Below, in pieces: positions 16,225-24,181 of a stretch of 64,000 nucleotides of DNA (positions are counted from its first letter, which is position 1; each line of letters opens with the position of its first letter). This DNA is from Ferrimonas marina (lineage in GTDB: Bacteria; Pseudomonadota; Gammaproteobacteria; Enterobacterales; Shewanellaceae). The notes beneath the pieces were generated by a model. The model did no database searches, was not told the DNA's origin, and worked only from the letters and a program-made list of their open reading frames with translations. A program made the translations under genes and the position numbers. The stretch spans positions 448,249-512,248 of the forward strand of contig NZ_FQXG01000003.1 in assembly GCF_900129905.1 (NCBI RefSeq), in the 5' to 3' direction.

Positions 16225-16467
16225 ATGCAACTATTGGAACAATTGCAGGAATCACTCACCAAGGGCCTGCATTATTTAGAATTTAAAGGTTACAGCCACG
16301 ATCCGGCGCTAAAGCATTTATACCGGGTTGGCCGTGGCCATGATACCTGCCTGAAGGAGGTTGTTCCGTCTATGTCGGAAACCAGTAAAGATCGGCAGGA
16401 GTATCTCAAGGTCGTGCAGGATTACCTGGTGATCTTGGATGCCGCGATGAACGAACTTGAGGAGTAG
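16225..16467 (+). CDS. hypothetical protein, 80 aa
   Basis: A small all-helical acidic protein (LLEQLQESLTKGLHYLEFK... DYLVILDAAMNELEE). No recognised motif. It is followed after 5 nt by the next small gene, indicating an operon of three (16225-16926) ending at a strong terminator. Confidence 0.5.
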   Translation: MQLLEQLQESLTKGLHYLEFKGYSHDPALKHLYRVGRGHDTCLKEVVPSMSETSKDRQEYLKVVQDYLVILDAAMNELEE

Positions 16468-16472
16468 AGCCG

Positions 16473-16664
16473 ATGTCGCAGTGGCGTGATCAACTGAAAA
16501 GCCACACGCAGGCGCTGGTCTCTGATTTCCTGGCAGGGAAAGGGGACCGTGGTCGGATAGGAGCCTGTATGGCGAACGCAATCGGCAAAGAGATGGCGCG
16601 GGAGCGGCACCGGCATCATGGTGATCGCTCTGCGTCGGCAATCGGATCGCAACCGGAGCGGTAA
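16473..16664 (+). CDS. hypothetical protein, 63 aa
   Basis: A very small basic protein (KSHTQALVSDFLAGKGDRGR... RERHRHHGDR). AGGAG precedes the ATG by 6 nt, overlapping the upstream stop region. No family recognised. It is the middle gene of the small operon. Confidence 0.45.
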   Translation: MSQWRDQLKSHTQALVSDFLAGKGDRGRIGACMANAIGKEMARERHRHHGDRSASAIGSQPER

Positions 16665-16674
16665 GGAAGGCAAC

Positions 16675-16926
16675 ATGGCGCATGAAATCAGTCGCTACGA
16701 ACTGGTAACAGATCTTCAGTCGGTAGAAGAGGGCAGGCCAGCAGAGGAGCTCGCGGTTTCACTGGCAGACCAGGTTCTTGGGTCGGCTGAGCCGTTGCTG
16801 ATCAGCCGTGGCTGTTTGATTGGGCGTCTTGTGGCCACCATTGAGTTCGGCTTGCGCTGCCAGATGGCTGACGATGTGGCAGATGATTTGGTGGAAGAGT
16901 TGCGGGTCGCTGGTGTGGTCTGTTAA
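16675..16926 (+). CDS. hypothetical protein, 83 aa
   Basis: A small acidic, helical protein (ELAVSLADQVLGSAEPLL... DDVADDLVEELRVAG). ATG 16675 has AAGGAAGG just upstream; the longer in-frame extension overlaps the previous gene and is unlikely. Function unknown. Confidence 0.5.
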   Translation: MAHEISRYELVTDLQSVEEGRPAEELAVSLADQVLGSAEPLLISRGCLIGRLVATIEFGLRCQMADDVADDLVEELRVAGVVC

Positions 16927-16958
16927 TGCCATGATTTATCTGCACCAGTCACTATGAG

Positions 16959-16984
16959 ACGCCGCACTTTGCGGCGTTTTTTTG
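16959..16984 (+). terminator. strong terminator
   Basis: An 8-bp stem ACGCCGCA/TGCGGCGT with a 3-nt loop and a run of seven T residues. It closes the 16225-16926 operon. Confidence 0.85.
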
Positions 16985-17020
16985 TGCCTATTGGATATCC
17001 ATCGCCCGATTTGGCTAGGG

Positions 17021-17028
17021 GGTAAAAT
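17021..17028 (+). promoter_or_regulatory. GGTAAAAT element
   Basis: It lies 29 nt before the ATG at 17058 in a G-rich context (CTAGGGGGTAAAATAGGGG). No good -35 at 16-18 bp. The octamer is shared with 3001, 44153 and 55901. Confidence 0.35.
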
Positions 17029-17057
17029 AGGGGTATCGGCCCAACGATTGAGTCACC

Positions 17058-18716
17058 ATGCATCCATACCAAGAAACAGCGGCCGGTGAAGCTCTGGCAG
17101 CCTCAGTCCAGCGGGCTGATCTGTCGGGCAACACCCAGGGCGTCCAAAACATCCTTGATCTGCTTTTTGCCCACGTCGAGTACATAGCTCCGGTGCTCGG
17201 CCGTGAGCCCATGGCGATGCTCGAGCAGATACGTGTCGACCTGGTCGAGGACATTGCAGCAGTGCCTGTTGGCGCCAACCGCTATTTCCAGTTGGTCGGG
17301 GCGAGGTCGCACCTTGGCTCAGCTGATGGTGGTGTCGTGAACATGTCTGCTGGGGCGTTTGACGCAGCTGCACGTTTGCACGACGGCGGGGCGTCGGCGC
17401 AGCAGGTATTTGACGCCACGGGCCTGGTGTTCGATAAGCATGAGGGGGTGTTCAAGGGGTTACTGTTAGACCCGCTGAAGCCCGACTTCGATAGGGTCCA
17501 GGGGCAACTGCAAGAGAGCCCAAATAAGCCATGCCACATCAGGGCTGGTTCTTTGCTGCCGATGGGGCAGGCGTTACTCCGGGCCTATCCATTGCTCAGT
17601 GAGATCACCGTTGTGTTTGACCCCGAGCGAAGAGGTGGGTGCTATTCAGAAGCTGAGATGCGGATTGAAGTTGGCTGTAAGGCCCTGGATCTCTCTGCTC
17701 CATCCGCAAGGCAACAGATAATCTCTGTTCTCAATCATGAGTTTCAGCACGCCATTGCCGGCATTGAGAGGTGGTGTGCAGGGTTCAGCCCGCGGGCCAA
17801 CACTCGGCAGGTGATAAGTTTGCTGGACCGCACCATGGCCATCCTCAAAGGCACGGATTCCGAAGCGGTAGAAGCCTTTGAGGAGCACGGGGTCTGTAGA
17901 GCGGAATTAGCCCAGAAGTACGGATGTGGCCTGGACGACATCTGGGATCATGTGACCCCTGTAGAAGCGGATGCGTTAGACAAACTATCGGATCGGTATT
18001 GGGACCTATACTCCCGGCTGGAGGTGCTTGAGGAGACTCGGGAGCGTGTTGAAAACAGCGATTCGTCGACGTTCCGGGCAGACAGTATCTACTGGCGGGA
18101 GTACGGGGAACTGTCCGCACAATTGGTCGAAGAGATGGCAAGGGTTGCAGAGGGGCCTGGTAGCGAACGAGAGAAGCTCGGACGGCTGGTGGAAATGGTT
18201 TCCACGGGTCCGCAAGGTGAGGTGTATATGAATCGGTCGGCGCGCATCAAGCCGGCCAAACCTTTTGCCGTATCAGGCCTGGGCTTTATTGATTTTTATG
18301 AGTCTGGCGCTGCAGCTGTCAGCCTGGTTCAGGGAGCGGCTAACCTGAAGACGGTCGCCCACGAGTTGCTGGGTCATTACGTGTTGGAGAATCTGTGCGC
18401 AGCGGCTCAGGTAGCGGATGCGCCTACGGAGCTGCTCGAGGCGGTTGCAGGATTTACTGCTGCTACCAATTACCACTATGGTGTGGATCTCAAACTTCGT
18501 CACGAGGACTTCGCCAGGGCAATTGAGGACATCGTCGACCTGGGTGAGGTGCCTGACAATGACCGGTTGGTTAAGGGCACGGCGGCAGCGATGATCTATG
18601 GCCTTAAAGAGGGCCGGTACCTCAACAGTACCGTGATGGCCAGCAAACTGCTGCGGGTCGCTACGGGGGCTGGTAGCCTCGATGTACGGAGCCCCCTCGA
18701 GCGAACGTCACGCTGA
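17058..18716 (+). CDS. polyvalent-type protein with two zincin motifs, 552 aa
   Basis: Phage and conjugative-element polyvalent proteins fuse several effector domains and are thought to enter the recipient with the DNA. Residues ~105-140 (GASAQQVFDATGLVFDKHEG) match the short GAS-x-x-x-I/V-x-x-x-TG segment that precedes metallopeptidase domains in such proteins. Residues 227-236 (HEFQHAIAGIE) form an HExxH zinc site with a downstream Glu, as in the large polyvalent protein-associated domains. Residues 435-440 (HELLGH) are a second HExxGH site. A helical linker separates them. No signal peptide. It converges with the lysin-like gene (9-nt overlap). Protease activity is inferred. Confidence 0.65.
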   Translation: MHPYQETAAGEALAASVQRADLSGNTQGVQNILDLLFAHVEYIAPVLGREPMAMLEQIRVDLVEDIAAVPVGANRYFQLVGARSHLGSADGGVVNMSAGAFDAAARLHDGGASAQQVFDATGLVFDKHEGVFKGLLLDPLKPDFDRVQGQLQESPNKPCHIRAGSLLPMGQALLRAYPLLSEITVVFDPERRGGCYSEAEMRIEVGCKALDLSAPSARQQIISVLNHEFQHAIAGIERWCAGFSPRANTRQVISLLDRTMAILKGTDSEAVEAFEEHGVCRAELAQKYGCGLDDIWDHVTPVEADALDKLSDRYWDLYSRLEVLEETRERVENSDSSTFRADSIYWREYGELSAQLVEEMARVAEGPGSEREKLGRLVEMVSTGPQGEVYMNRSARIKPAKPFAVSGLGFIDFYESGAAAVSLVQGAANLKTVAHELLGHYVLENLCAAAQVADAPTELLEAVAGFTAATNYHYGVDLKLRHEDFARAIEDIVDLGEVPDNDRLVKGTAAAMIYGLKEGRYLNSTVMASKLLRVATGAGSLDVRSPLERTSR

Positions 18717-19394
18717 ACGGGGCAATTGTTCGGGGGCGGCAATGAGGCATGCGCCTAGCCCGAGTTTCGCATTGGTCCTTAGGAACTGGTGCCAGTTTTC
18801 CTTCGAGCTGAGTCCCCCACTGATCTGGAGGTCCGCCAGCGCCTCTTTCACTGTAGCGGTGGTGTCTGGCCCGTACCGGCCATCGATATCGATCTGGTAG
18901 CCATGCAAGTGGAGTAAGCAGGCCTGCACGTATTCCGTTCGTGACTTGGAGTACCGGTTAAAGCCAACGGCTGTGCCTAGGTCAATGTGGAAGTGATCTT
19001 CATGCCGCCGGTCGTAGTTGAATCCCAGAACCGTGCCGAAATGTTGGCGCAAGACCGACTCGATCCCCAGGTAAAACGACGGCGATTGCGGGTAGGAAGT
19101 GGCGATCCATTGATTACCTTCCCAGTGCAGCCCATCGAGGTCGAAGCCAATACCCTTCCCGTGCGACCCGCCTTTGCTAACCCAGGCACCCGCGGTGGTG
19201 ATGACCTGGGGCCTGCCCATGGGACACTCGCTGCTTAGCTGTTCGAAGCAGGCTTCCAGTGCCCCTAGCATTCTCGGAGCGGCTTTGAAGAACAGTTGTT
19301 TGCCTCGTGTGCCGTAGACATGGGGTGATGGGGGTAGATAGCGGTCGTAATGGAGGGGAATGCCGGCGAGGGCATTGAATCGTACCAGGGACAT
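18708..19394 (-). CDS. extensin-like / M15-type peptidoglycan hydrolase with peptidoglycan-binding-like C-terminus, 228 aa
   Basis: The central part carries the metal-site pattern of D,D/L,D-peptidases of the M15/extensin-like group: GSHGKGIGFDLDGLHW, then VLGFNYDRRHEDHFHIDLG. The C-terminal ~60 residues (GYQIDIDGRYGPDTTATVKEALADLQ) resemble a peptidoglycan-binding helical repeat. The expected substrate is cell-wall peptide cross-links. No signal peptide, as in phage endolysins. ATG 19394 has GGAGCC 6-7 nt upstream; the 44-codon upstream extension is Arg/Pro-rich and lacks such a site. It could serve lysis or entry of a mobile element. Confidence 0.7.
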   Translation of the reverse strand: MSLVRFNALAGIPLHYDRYLPPSPHVYGTRGKQLFFKAAPRMLGALEACFEQLSSECPMGRPQVITTAGAWVSKGGSHGKGIGFDLDGLHWEGNQWIATSYPQSPSFYLGIESVLRQHFGTVLGFNYDRRHEDHFHIDLGTAVGFNRYSKSRTEYVQACLLHLHGYQIDIDGRYGPDTTATVKEALADLQISGGLSSKENWHQFLRTNAKLGLGACLIAAPEQLPRSA

Positions 19395-19477
19395 GGGATG
19401 GCTCCGTAGCGTGGGCGGCATACGGAGCCTTGCACGCCAGCGGCGCTGGCGAGGGTTATCTGAGTGGGATGGTGCCT

Positions 19478-19810
19478 TTACGCAGCCATTCGGGTAAACA
19501 GGCGGCACTCGTAGTCGGCTTTGCACAGCGGCTTGAGCCGCGGCCCCTGAGTGGCGGGATCCCAGGTAGCTTCGAAATAGCCAGATCGTAGGGCCTGGCC
19601 GTGCCAGAAGGTGGCCTGGCCGTTCCAGTGAGACAGGTAGGCCTGGCCTGTTGCCTCAATGTGGATCAGCGCAGATTGGCGCGTCTGCTGTGTCACCATC
19701 AGGGCGGCGTTTGCCTCCGACAGATCCGGCAGCATGGTGTCTTTGATCATGGCCAGCAATTTGGAACCTTCCTGGTTCAGCTTACTGATTTTTGGGGCGC
19801 AAACATCCAT
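19478..19810 (-). CDS. hypothetical protein, 110 aa
   Basis: A helical N-terminal half (LNQEGSKLLAMIKDTMLPDLSEANAAL) is followed by a beta-like C-terminal half rich in Trp/Tyr (YLSHWNGQATFWHGQALRSGYFEATW). No recognised family or signal peptide. ATG 19810 with GGAG at 8 nt is preferred over GTG 19816. It lies upstream of the lysin-like gene on the same strand (83 nt), so the two may be cotranscribed. Confidence 0.5.
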   Translation of the reverse strand: MDVCAPKISKLNQEGSKLLAMIKDTMLPDLSEANAALMVTQQTRQSALIHIEATGQAYLSHWNGQATFWHGQALRSGYFEATWDPATQGPRLKPLCKADYECRLFTRMAA

Positions 19811-20014
19811 TGTCACAACTCCAACATCTTTAATCTTTGGTGATTACTACACCGCAACAAGGCCACTTTAGCCCAGAAAAAGACCAAAGGAAACAGAAAG
19901 ATCCGAAAGGCCGGTCATCACCACTCGCTAGCGTATATAGCGTGTAGGCCAGACTCTTCCAGCGGGGTCACTTGGGGTTTGGTAGGATGGCTTAACAAAT
20001 CAAAATATCGCGCT

Positions 20015-20839
20015 ATGCAAAACAACAATAATAAAGCACAGGCGACTGCAGCTGCCGTCATGGTGGCCCTGGTTGGGTTCCCTGCGGTAGCTGAGCCTTC
20101 GGCCGTTCGAGCTGCAGAAGCTGCGTACATCATGCCCTACTCACAGATGAGTAAGCCGCGGCAGATGCCCTACTTCTCCGATGGTAAGGCGGAGCCGCGC
20201 ATTGATGATGTGGAGGTGGAGTTTCAGGTTGGTCTGCTGATCCCAGTCGCAGAGCCTGGCTGGCTGAGTGATGATCAGTGGGAGGTGGGTTACACCTTCC
20301 GGGCCTATTGGCAGTGGTACAACAAGCCGGAGTCGCGGCCCATGCGTGAACAACTGCATGCCGCCGACCTCCGGTATCGTTGGAGCCTTGCGTTAACAGA
20401 TGATCTCCACCTTGAGCCCTACGTCGCCGTTGAGCACGTCTCAAATGGGCGAGCAAAGCTGCTGTCACATTCGTGGGACAGGGCGGCGCTTGGGGCGGCT
20501 GTGCGGTGGGAGCGGTTAAGGGCGTCGGCAAAGATCTGGCAAACCCTGAACCAGAGCAATGCCGGTCGGGGTAAGGCCTTCGAGCTGGAGGATTACTATG
20601 GACCGGGTGAGCTGGAGCTTGGCTACCGAGGAACCGGTTACGATCTGCGGAGCCTGTTCCGGTTGGCGCCCGGGCAGGGGACCGGTCGGGGGTATGCTGA
20701 GGTGGGTGCGGTGGTTCCGGTGACCGGCAGCGTCAGCATATACGCTAAATACTCCCGGGGGTATGGCGAAAGCCTGGTGGATGCAAATCGCGATATGGAG
20801 CGTTTGGGAGTCGGTTTGATGCTTGGGCGATGGTACTGA
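20015..20839 (+). CDS. outer-membrane phospholipase A-like protein with altered active site, 274 aa
   Basis: OMPLA (PldA) is a calcium-dependent outer-membrane phospholipase. A signal peptide (cleavage near AVA-EP) is followed by a beta-barrel pattern with YNKPESRPMREQ and the signature HVSNGRAKLLSHSWDRA. It aligns without gaps to E. coli: H141 and S143 match the catalytic His142 and Ser144, but D155 replaces the catalytic Asn156, and Lys replaces the calcium ligand Asp149 (Ser152 is kept as S151). Activity may therefore be changed or lost. The C-terminus ends MLGRWY. The ATG lacks a clear ribosome site, so the start is uncertain. Confidence 0.75.
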   Translation: MQNNNNKAQATAAAVMVALVGFPAVAEPSAVRAAEAAYIMPYSQMSKPRQMPYFSDGKAEPRIDDVEVEFQVGLLIPVAEPGWLSDDQWEVGYTFRAYWQWYNKPESRPMREQLHAADLRYRWSLALTDDLHLEPYVAVEHVSNGRAKLLSHSWDRAALGAAVRWERLRASAKIWQTLNQSNAGRGKAFELEDYYGPGELELGYRGTGYDLRSLFRLAPGQGTGRGYAEVGAVVPVTGSVSIYAKYSRGYGESLVDANRDMERLGVGLMLGRWY

Positions 20840-20857
20840 AAGGCAGGAGAGAACAGA

Positions 20858-21088
20858 ATGAGCGTGATTAGGACTTTGGGTGTTGCGGCAGCGGTACTGG
20901 CTTCGTTACCGGCGGTAGCCGGCGAGGCAGACCTAGTTTGGCCGGCAAAGGCCCAGGTTGAAGTAAAAGGAGAGTTCGTACGTCCTGCGCATCGTCAGGG
21001 TGATCTCCAATGGCCAAAGCGAGCATTGGCAGACAAGGCGCAAAATCTGGCGCTGAGCAAGCAGCAGGGCCCGAAGGTCAAACCCTGA
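20858..21088 (+). CDS. small exported protein, 76 aa
   Basis: A signal peptide (RTLGVAAAVLASLPAVAG) precedes ~55 mature residues with two similar short segments, DLVWPAKAQVEVKG and DLQWPKRALADKAQ. AGGAGAG precedes the ATG. It starts 18 nt after the PldA-like gene and is very likely cotranscribed. It might be a periplasmic partner of that protein, but nothing in its sequence defines a function. Confidence 0.55.
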   Translation: MSVIRTLGVAAAVLASLPAVAGEADLVWPAKAQVEVKGEFVRPAHRQGDLQWPKRALADKAQNLALSKQQGPKVKP

Positions 21089-21099
21089 GCGGGCTGAAG

Positions 21100-21432
21100 T
21101 TAAGGCCTGGGGCCGCAGTTATGCTGGTACCAGGCCTCGACGTTGGCTTTGATGGTGCGCTGCTGCAAGCGGCGGTCGAGATCGTGGTATTCGGTTCTGT
21201 AGGCTGCTGCGGCAGTGTAGATGTCGCCTTTGATCTCGATGCATTGTTCGGCAGTCGTGGGGGTTGTTGCGATGTGGCCGGCGTGCCAAAGGGCGTCGTC
21301 CTGCAGGCTGATTTCACGCTTTGCCACCACAAGTACCGTTACAGCCGTGATGATCGACATCACCACCAACCAGCTTGGCCTTGCCGTCTGGTTGGTGGGG
21401 CGGTAAAGCCGTCGGTCCGCCTTGTCGATCAC
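21100..21432 (-). CDS. single-pass membrane protein, 110 aa (GTG start)
   Basis: One membrane segment near residues 20-38 (WLVVMSIITAVTVLVVAK) follows a basic, positive-inside N-terminus. The outer part contains two Cys and a helical stretch (YRTEYHDLDRRLQQRTIKANVEAW). The GTG overlaps the stop of the upstream gene (GTGA), indicating coupling. No family recognised. Confidence 0.55.
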   Translation of the reverse strand: MIDKADRRLYRPTNQTARPSWLVVMSIITAVTVLVVAKREISLQDDALWHAGHIATTPTTAEQCIEIKGDIYTAAAAYRTEYHDLDRRLQQRTIKANVEAWYQHNCGPRP

Positions 21433-21839
21433 GGCGCTGGGTAAGCGGGGTCCAGATGGCCCAGCAGTGGCTCTATGCCAATGTTTTGCAGGTAGCTAGG
21501 GGCAGCCAGGGACAGCTTGGCCAGCAGCTCTCGTTTGACGGTCTGGTTAGACTTGAGCTTTTCACCCTCAAGGTAGTCCTGGGGGTGGTCCAGACAATAC
21601 GCATCCCGGATCTGATCCGAGTCGAACAGGGCGACGCTCAGCCCAACTTCACCTTCGAACCAGAAGTGCGAGCCATGGAATGTGGCGTATGCCAGGGCCT
21701 CGGGGGAGAAGTGCTTCGTGGCAGTTCCTTTGCCAATCATCAAGCCTTTAACATCGCCGGTGGAGAATGAGTTGACGCCACGGAAGTGGCGCTGAGTAGA
21801 CCGTACGGTCCCCCAGGGGGATGAGCGTCGAGTAGCCAT
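21429..21839 (-). CDS. hypothetical protein, 136 aa
   Basis: A soluble protein with no recognised motif; the centre (HFSPEALAYATFHGSHFWFEGEVGLSVAL) looks alpha/beta. It is the first gene of a two-gene minus-strand operon with the membrane protein. Its promoter is one of the best in the window and overlaps the recurrent repeat. Confidence 0.55.
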   Translation of the reverse strand: MATRRSSPWGTVRSTQRHFRGVNSFSTGDVKGLMIGKGTATKHFSPEALAYATFHGSHFWFEGEVGLSVALFDSDQIRDAYCLDHPQDYLEGEKLKSNQTVKRELLAKLSLAAPSYLQNIGIEPLLGHLDPAYPAP

Positions 21840-21890
21840 TCAAAAAATCCTTTTCTGCACAACACGGGCACAAGTGCCTCAACTCAGTCG

Positions 21891-21923
21891 ATATTATCCG
21901 TATGTTTCATATAGGTCAATATA
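21891..21923 (-). promoter_or_regulatory. promoter overlapped by TATAG-GTCA-ATATA repeat
   Basis: On the minus strand, TTGACC (21914-21919), a 17-bp spacer and TAATAT (21891-21896). The 14-bp repeat at 21910-21923 covers the -35 rather than the -10, so the repeat position is not fixed relative to the promoter. That argues for an operator rather than a core promoter element. Confidence 0.55.
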
Positions 21924-21971
21924 GTATTTCGGCACCTTTGCGTGGTGTCGAACCGCTCCGAACTTATTGCT

Positions 21972-22532
21972 TTAATTATGCAAGCTAGGAAGCACGTCGC
22001 CATCCCACAACCCGATGCTGCCCTCCTTGGTGGTAAGGCGAGAAGTATCCGTATTGCCCCAAAGCTCTTCGAGTAGCGCGTCGAGGGTGTCAGCTGCCCG
22101 TTCGGGGCTGATGTCTGCCAGATCGGCCTTTGGCAGTGACACTCGGCAGGGGCGCTTCAAGCAGTCCACGATGAACCCTGAGCTATAGAGTGTCCCTTGT
22201 TCCAGATACGCACAGGATTTATCGCCAATCTCGCCATCCAGGCACCAGCGAACGTAGTGACCGCGTTCGGTGAATGCAGACTGGTATTGGTCGAAGATGC
22301 CTCGTCTTGAGTTAAGGGGTGGGGCGTGGCGTAGGTAAGCGTTTTCGGCAACATCAGAAAGGGAGCGGGAGACCACGTTAGGGTCCGCTAATTTGTCAGC
22401 GCGTTCAAAAAGGCAGATTGGCCAAACAGCGAAAGCAGCGAGTAAGGACATTATGCCGCAAAGCATGAGCTTCAAATGCAGAGGCAGTTTGGCACTGTTC
22501 ATGAACTGTCGGTCTGTATGATGGCTTTGCAT
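21972..22532 (-). CDS. membrane-anchored Cys protein, array member 4 (186 aa)
   Basis: One N-terminal membrane segment (LKLMLCGIMSLLAAFAVWPI) precedes a periplasmic domain. Shared with the three genes upstream are SLSDVAENAYLRH, a Trp-Cys followed by a second Cys (VRWCLDGEIGDKSCAYL), a CxxxxC pair (VDCLKRPCRVSLPKADLADI) and a C-terminal helix. The four Cys suggest two conserved disulphides. The start is taken at 22532; the open frame continues to 22649, but that part is a relic of another copy's 3' end (see 22540-22585). Function unknown. Confidence 0.55.
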   Translation of the reverse strand: MQSHHTDRQFMNSAKLPLHLKLMLCGIMSLLAAFAVWPICLFERADKLADPNVVSRSLSDVAENAYLRHAPPLNSRRGIFDQYQSAFTERGHYVRWCLDGEIGDKSCAYLEQGTLYSSGFIVDCLKRPCRVSLPKADLADISPERAADTLDALLEELWGNTDTSRLTTKEGSIGLWDGDVLPSLHN

Positions 22533-22539
22533 AGGCTCC

Positions 22540-22585
22540 CTAATAAAATCAGTTAGATCTTCTGCCCACTCCTGGGCAATGCGGT
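22540..22585 (-). pseudogene. relic of a duplicated 3' gene end
   Basis: These bases nearly repeat 23208-23243, the end of array member 2 (coding IAQEWAEDLT plus stop). Here the same peptide, IAQEWAEDLTDF, is read in the untranslated leader of array member 4. It looks like a leftover from unequal recombination within the tandem array. Confidence 0.5.
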
Positions 22586-22632
22586 TGGTTGGATTGGCAT
22601 TGTGGTGCTCTGACCCCCTTGCGTAATTTGCC

Positions 22633-23190
22633 CTACCTTGGCGTGACATCGCCCTCCCACAACAGGGTGTTACCCTCGGTCGATGTCACGTCAGGGACAT
22701 CATCATTGAGCCACATATCCGTGAGAAGAGCGTTGAGGATGGTAGTGGCGTCCTCGGGAGTGATGTGGGCAAGATCGTCGTTGGGTAGAGAGACTTGGCA
22801 GGCCCCGTTCATGCATTCCACTGAAATCACTGAAATGGTTGGTTGGGCTTGTATTAAGTGGGTGCAGGAGTTTTCGCCGGATTCGAGCTTCGTGCACCAG
22901 GTGGCAGTGAATCGCTCGACTCCATACCCAAATTTTGGTGCTGTGAAGGCGCTTGTGGTTGTGTGTTCTGATGTGGCGTAGCGTTCATATGCCTTATCAG
23001 CAACATCAGAAAGTCGGCCTGAAACCATCATTTCGGACTGAGTGGGATTTCTTAAGCTATCTGTATTCGCGCCGTGGTAAAGGACCAACACGAGTGCAAT
23101 AAGCATTAGTACGATCACTTGTATCTGAAAACTTTTGTAGACCCTGTCGGACTCGCTGGTTCGTGTTTGCTCTTCAGTCATAGTTGTCAT
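22633..23190 (-). CDS. membrane-anchored Cys protein, array member 3 (185 aa)
   Basis: Paralogue of its neighbours: a cytoplasmic N-terminus, a membrane segment (IQVIVLMLIALVLVLY), RLSDVADKAYERY, TWCTKLESGENSCTHL, and VECMNGACQVSLPNDDLAHITPEDA. The C-terminal strand (EGNTLLWEGDVTP) matches EGSIGLWDGDVLP of member 4, making these two the closest pair. ATG 23190 is preferred, with AGGTG 5 nt upstream. Function unknown. Confidence 0.55.
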   Translation of the reverse strand: MTTMTEEQTRTSESDRVYKSFQIQVIVLMLIALVLVLYHGANTDSLRNPTQSEMMVSGRLSDVADKAYERYATSEHTTTSAFTAPKFGYGVERFTATWCTKLESGENSCTHLIQAQPTISVISVECMNGACQVSLPNDDLAHITPEDATTILNALLTDMWLNDDVPDVTSTEGNTLLWEGDVTPR

Positions 23191-23198
23191 AAGCACAC

Positions 23199-23678
23199 CT
23201 ATTTAATTTCAGTTAGGTCTTCTGCCCACTCCTGGGCAATGAGGCTGGCACGGTTTAAAGACCCGCTGCCTTTGCCGGTCCACAACTGGGTTAGGAGATG
23301 GCTCAGCTCTTTCTTGCGGCCGGCGAGGGTCCCTGCATGTGGGTCGTCGTCGCGGATAGCGACGACACAAGAGGGCCCCAGGCAATCAACCTTGTAGGGG
23401 GACCAACCCCCAAACATTGCACTTAAGCCAATGCAGTTGCTACGGTCGGTTTCTCCTGGGAGACACCAATACGGGAATCCCTTAATGGTTCGTATCTCGC
23501 CGTGGAGCAAGTCTGGGTCTGGCTGGTGGAGGCCGAGAAGTTCAGTCGCCGTTTCCGAGAGCCCTTTTGACAGGGCCCAGGATGGACGTGGTTTTGATTG
23601 GTTCGCGCCGTACAACAAGATTGAGACAATCGCGGTCACAAAGCAGAGCGAGACGATAGAATCGAACAGTTTGGTCAT
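23199..23678 (-). CDS. membrane-anchored Cys protein, array member 2 (159 aa)
   Basis: A short cytoplasmic tail, a membrane segment (SLCFVTAIVSILLYGA), then GLSETATELLGLH, YWCLPGETDRSNCIGL, VDCLGPSCVVAIRDDD and a C-terminal helix ending IAQEWAEDLTEIK. It has the same four-Cys pattern as the others. Its start overlaps the stop of member 1 (ATGA), so the two are translationally coupled. Function unknown. Confidence 0.55.
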   Translation of the reverse strand: MTKLFDSIVSLCFVTAIVSILLYGANQSKPRPSWALSKGLSETATELLGLHQPDPDLLHGEIRTIKGFPYWCLPGETDRSNCIGLSAMFGGWSPYKVDCLGPSCVVAIRDDDPHAGTLAGRKKELSHLLTQLWTGKGSGSLNRASLIAQEWAEDLTEIK

Positions 23679-24181
23679 CTGGCCCTCTCCGCCCCTGTTT
23701 GCCTGAGGACGTCAATCCGCTCAGCAACGATGTTTGACTCGGTCCGCAGTGATGTGGATGAAGCATTGCTCCACGCGTCGGTTAGATCTGACAGGAAGGA
23801 TGCTTTGACCTCTTTCAGGCGAATGACATCGGTACTGGTCATGAGGATGGATGCTCGGCACTTGGGCTCAGTACAGTCAATCCGGTACACATGCGGGTTG
23901 TGGTTGTTCAGTGGGCTAAAGGGCTGGCAAGCGTTAGGGTCCCGTACGCCCCGGATGCACCAGAGTGAGGTGGCCTCGGTTTTGACGATATCGCCGCTCA
24001 GTAGCGACTGATCGGGTTGCATCTTGTCCCTAAGGCGCGTGGCAACGTCAGAAAGGACCGAGGATTGAATAAACTCGCTCTTCGGTGGTGGGGTTGATGT
24101 TAGGTGCTGAATGATCGTGGTGAGTAGGGCATAGCCCAGCATCGCCAGGATGGCGGCCAGTAAGTATGAGCGACCGGACAT
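23675..24181 (-). CDS. membrane-anchored Cys protein, array member 1 (168 aa)
   Basis: First gene of the array: a membrane segment (YLLAAILAMLGYALLTTII), VLSDVATRLRDKM, SLWCIRGVRDPNACQPF, and IDCTEPKCRASILMTS. The start at 24181 follows an AGAGGGA site and puts the membrane segment near the N-terminus; the 40-residue upstream extension looks non-coding. The array may build a multi-subunit envelope complex from diverged copies. No database family is recognised. Confidence 0.55.
   Translation of the reverse strand: MSGRSYLLAAILAMLGYALLTTIIQHLTSTPPPKSEFIQSSVLSDVATRLRDKMQPDQSLLSGDIVKTEATSLWCIRGVRDPNACQPFSPLNNHNPHVYRIDCTEPKCRASILMTSTDVIRLKEVKASFLSDLTDAWSNASSTSLRTESNIVAERIDVLRQTGAERAR

Noticed and set aside
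19918..20133. Minus-strand frame with a hydrophobic stretch
   Set aside because: The hydrophobic part is the reverse complement of the signal peptide of the PldA-like gene.
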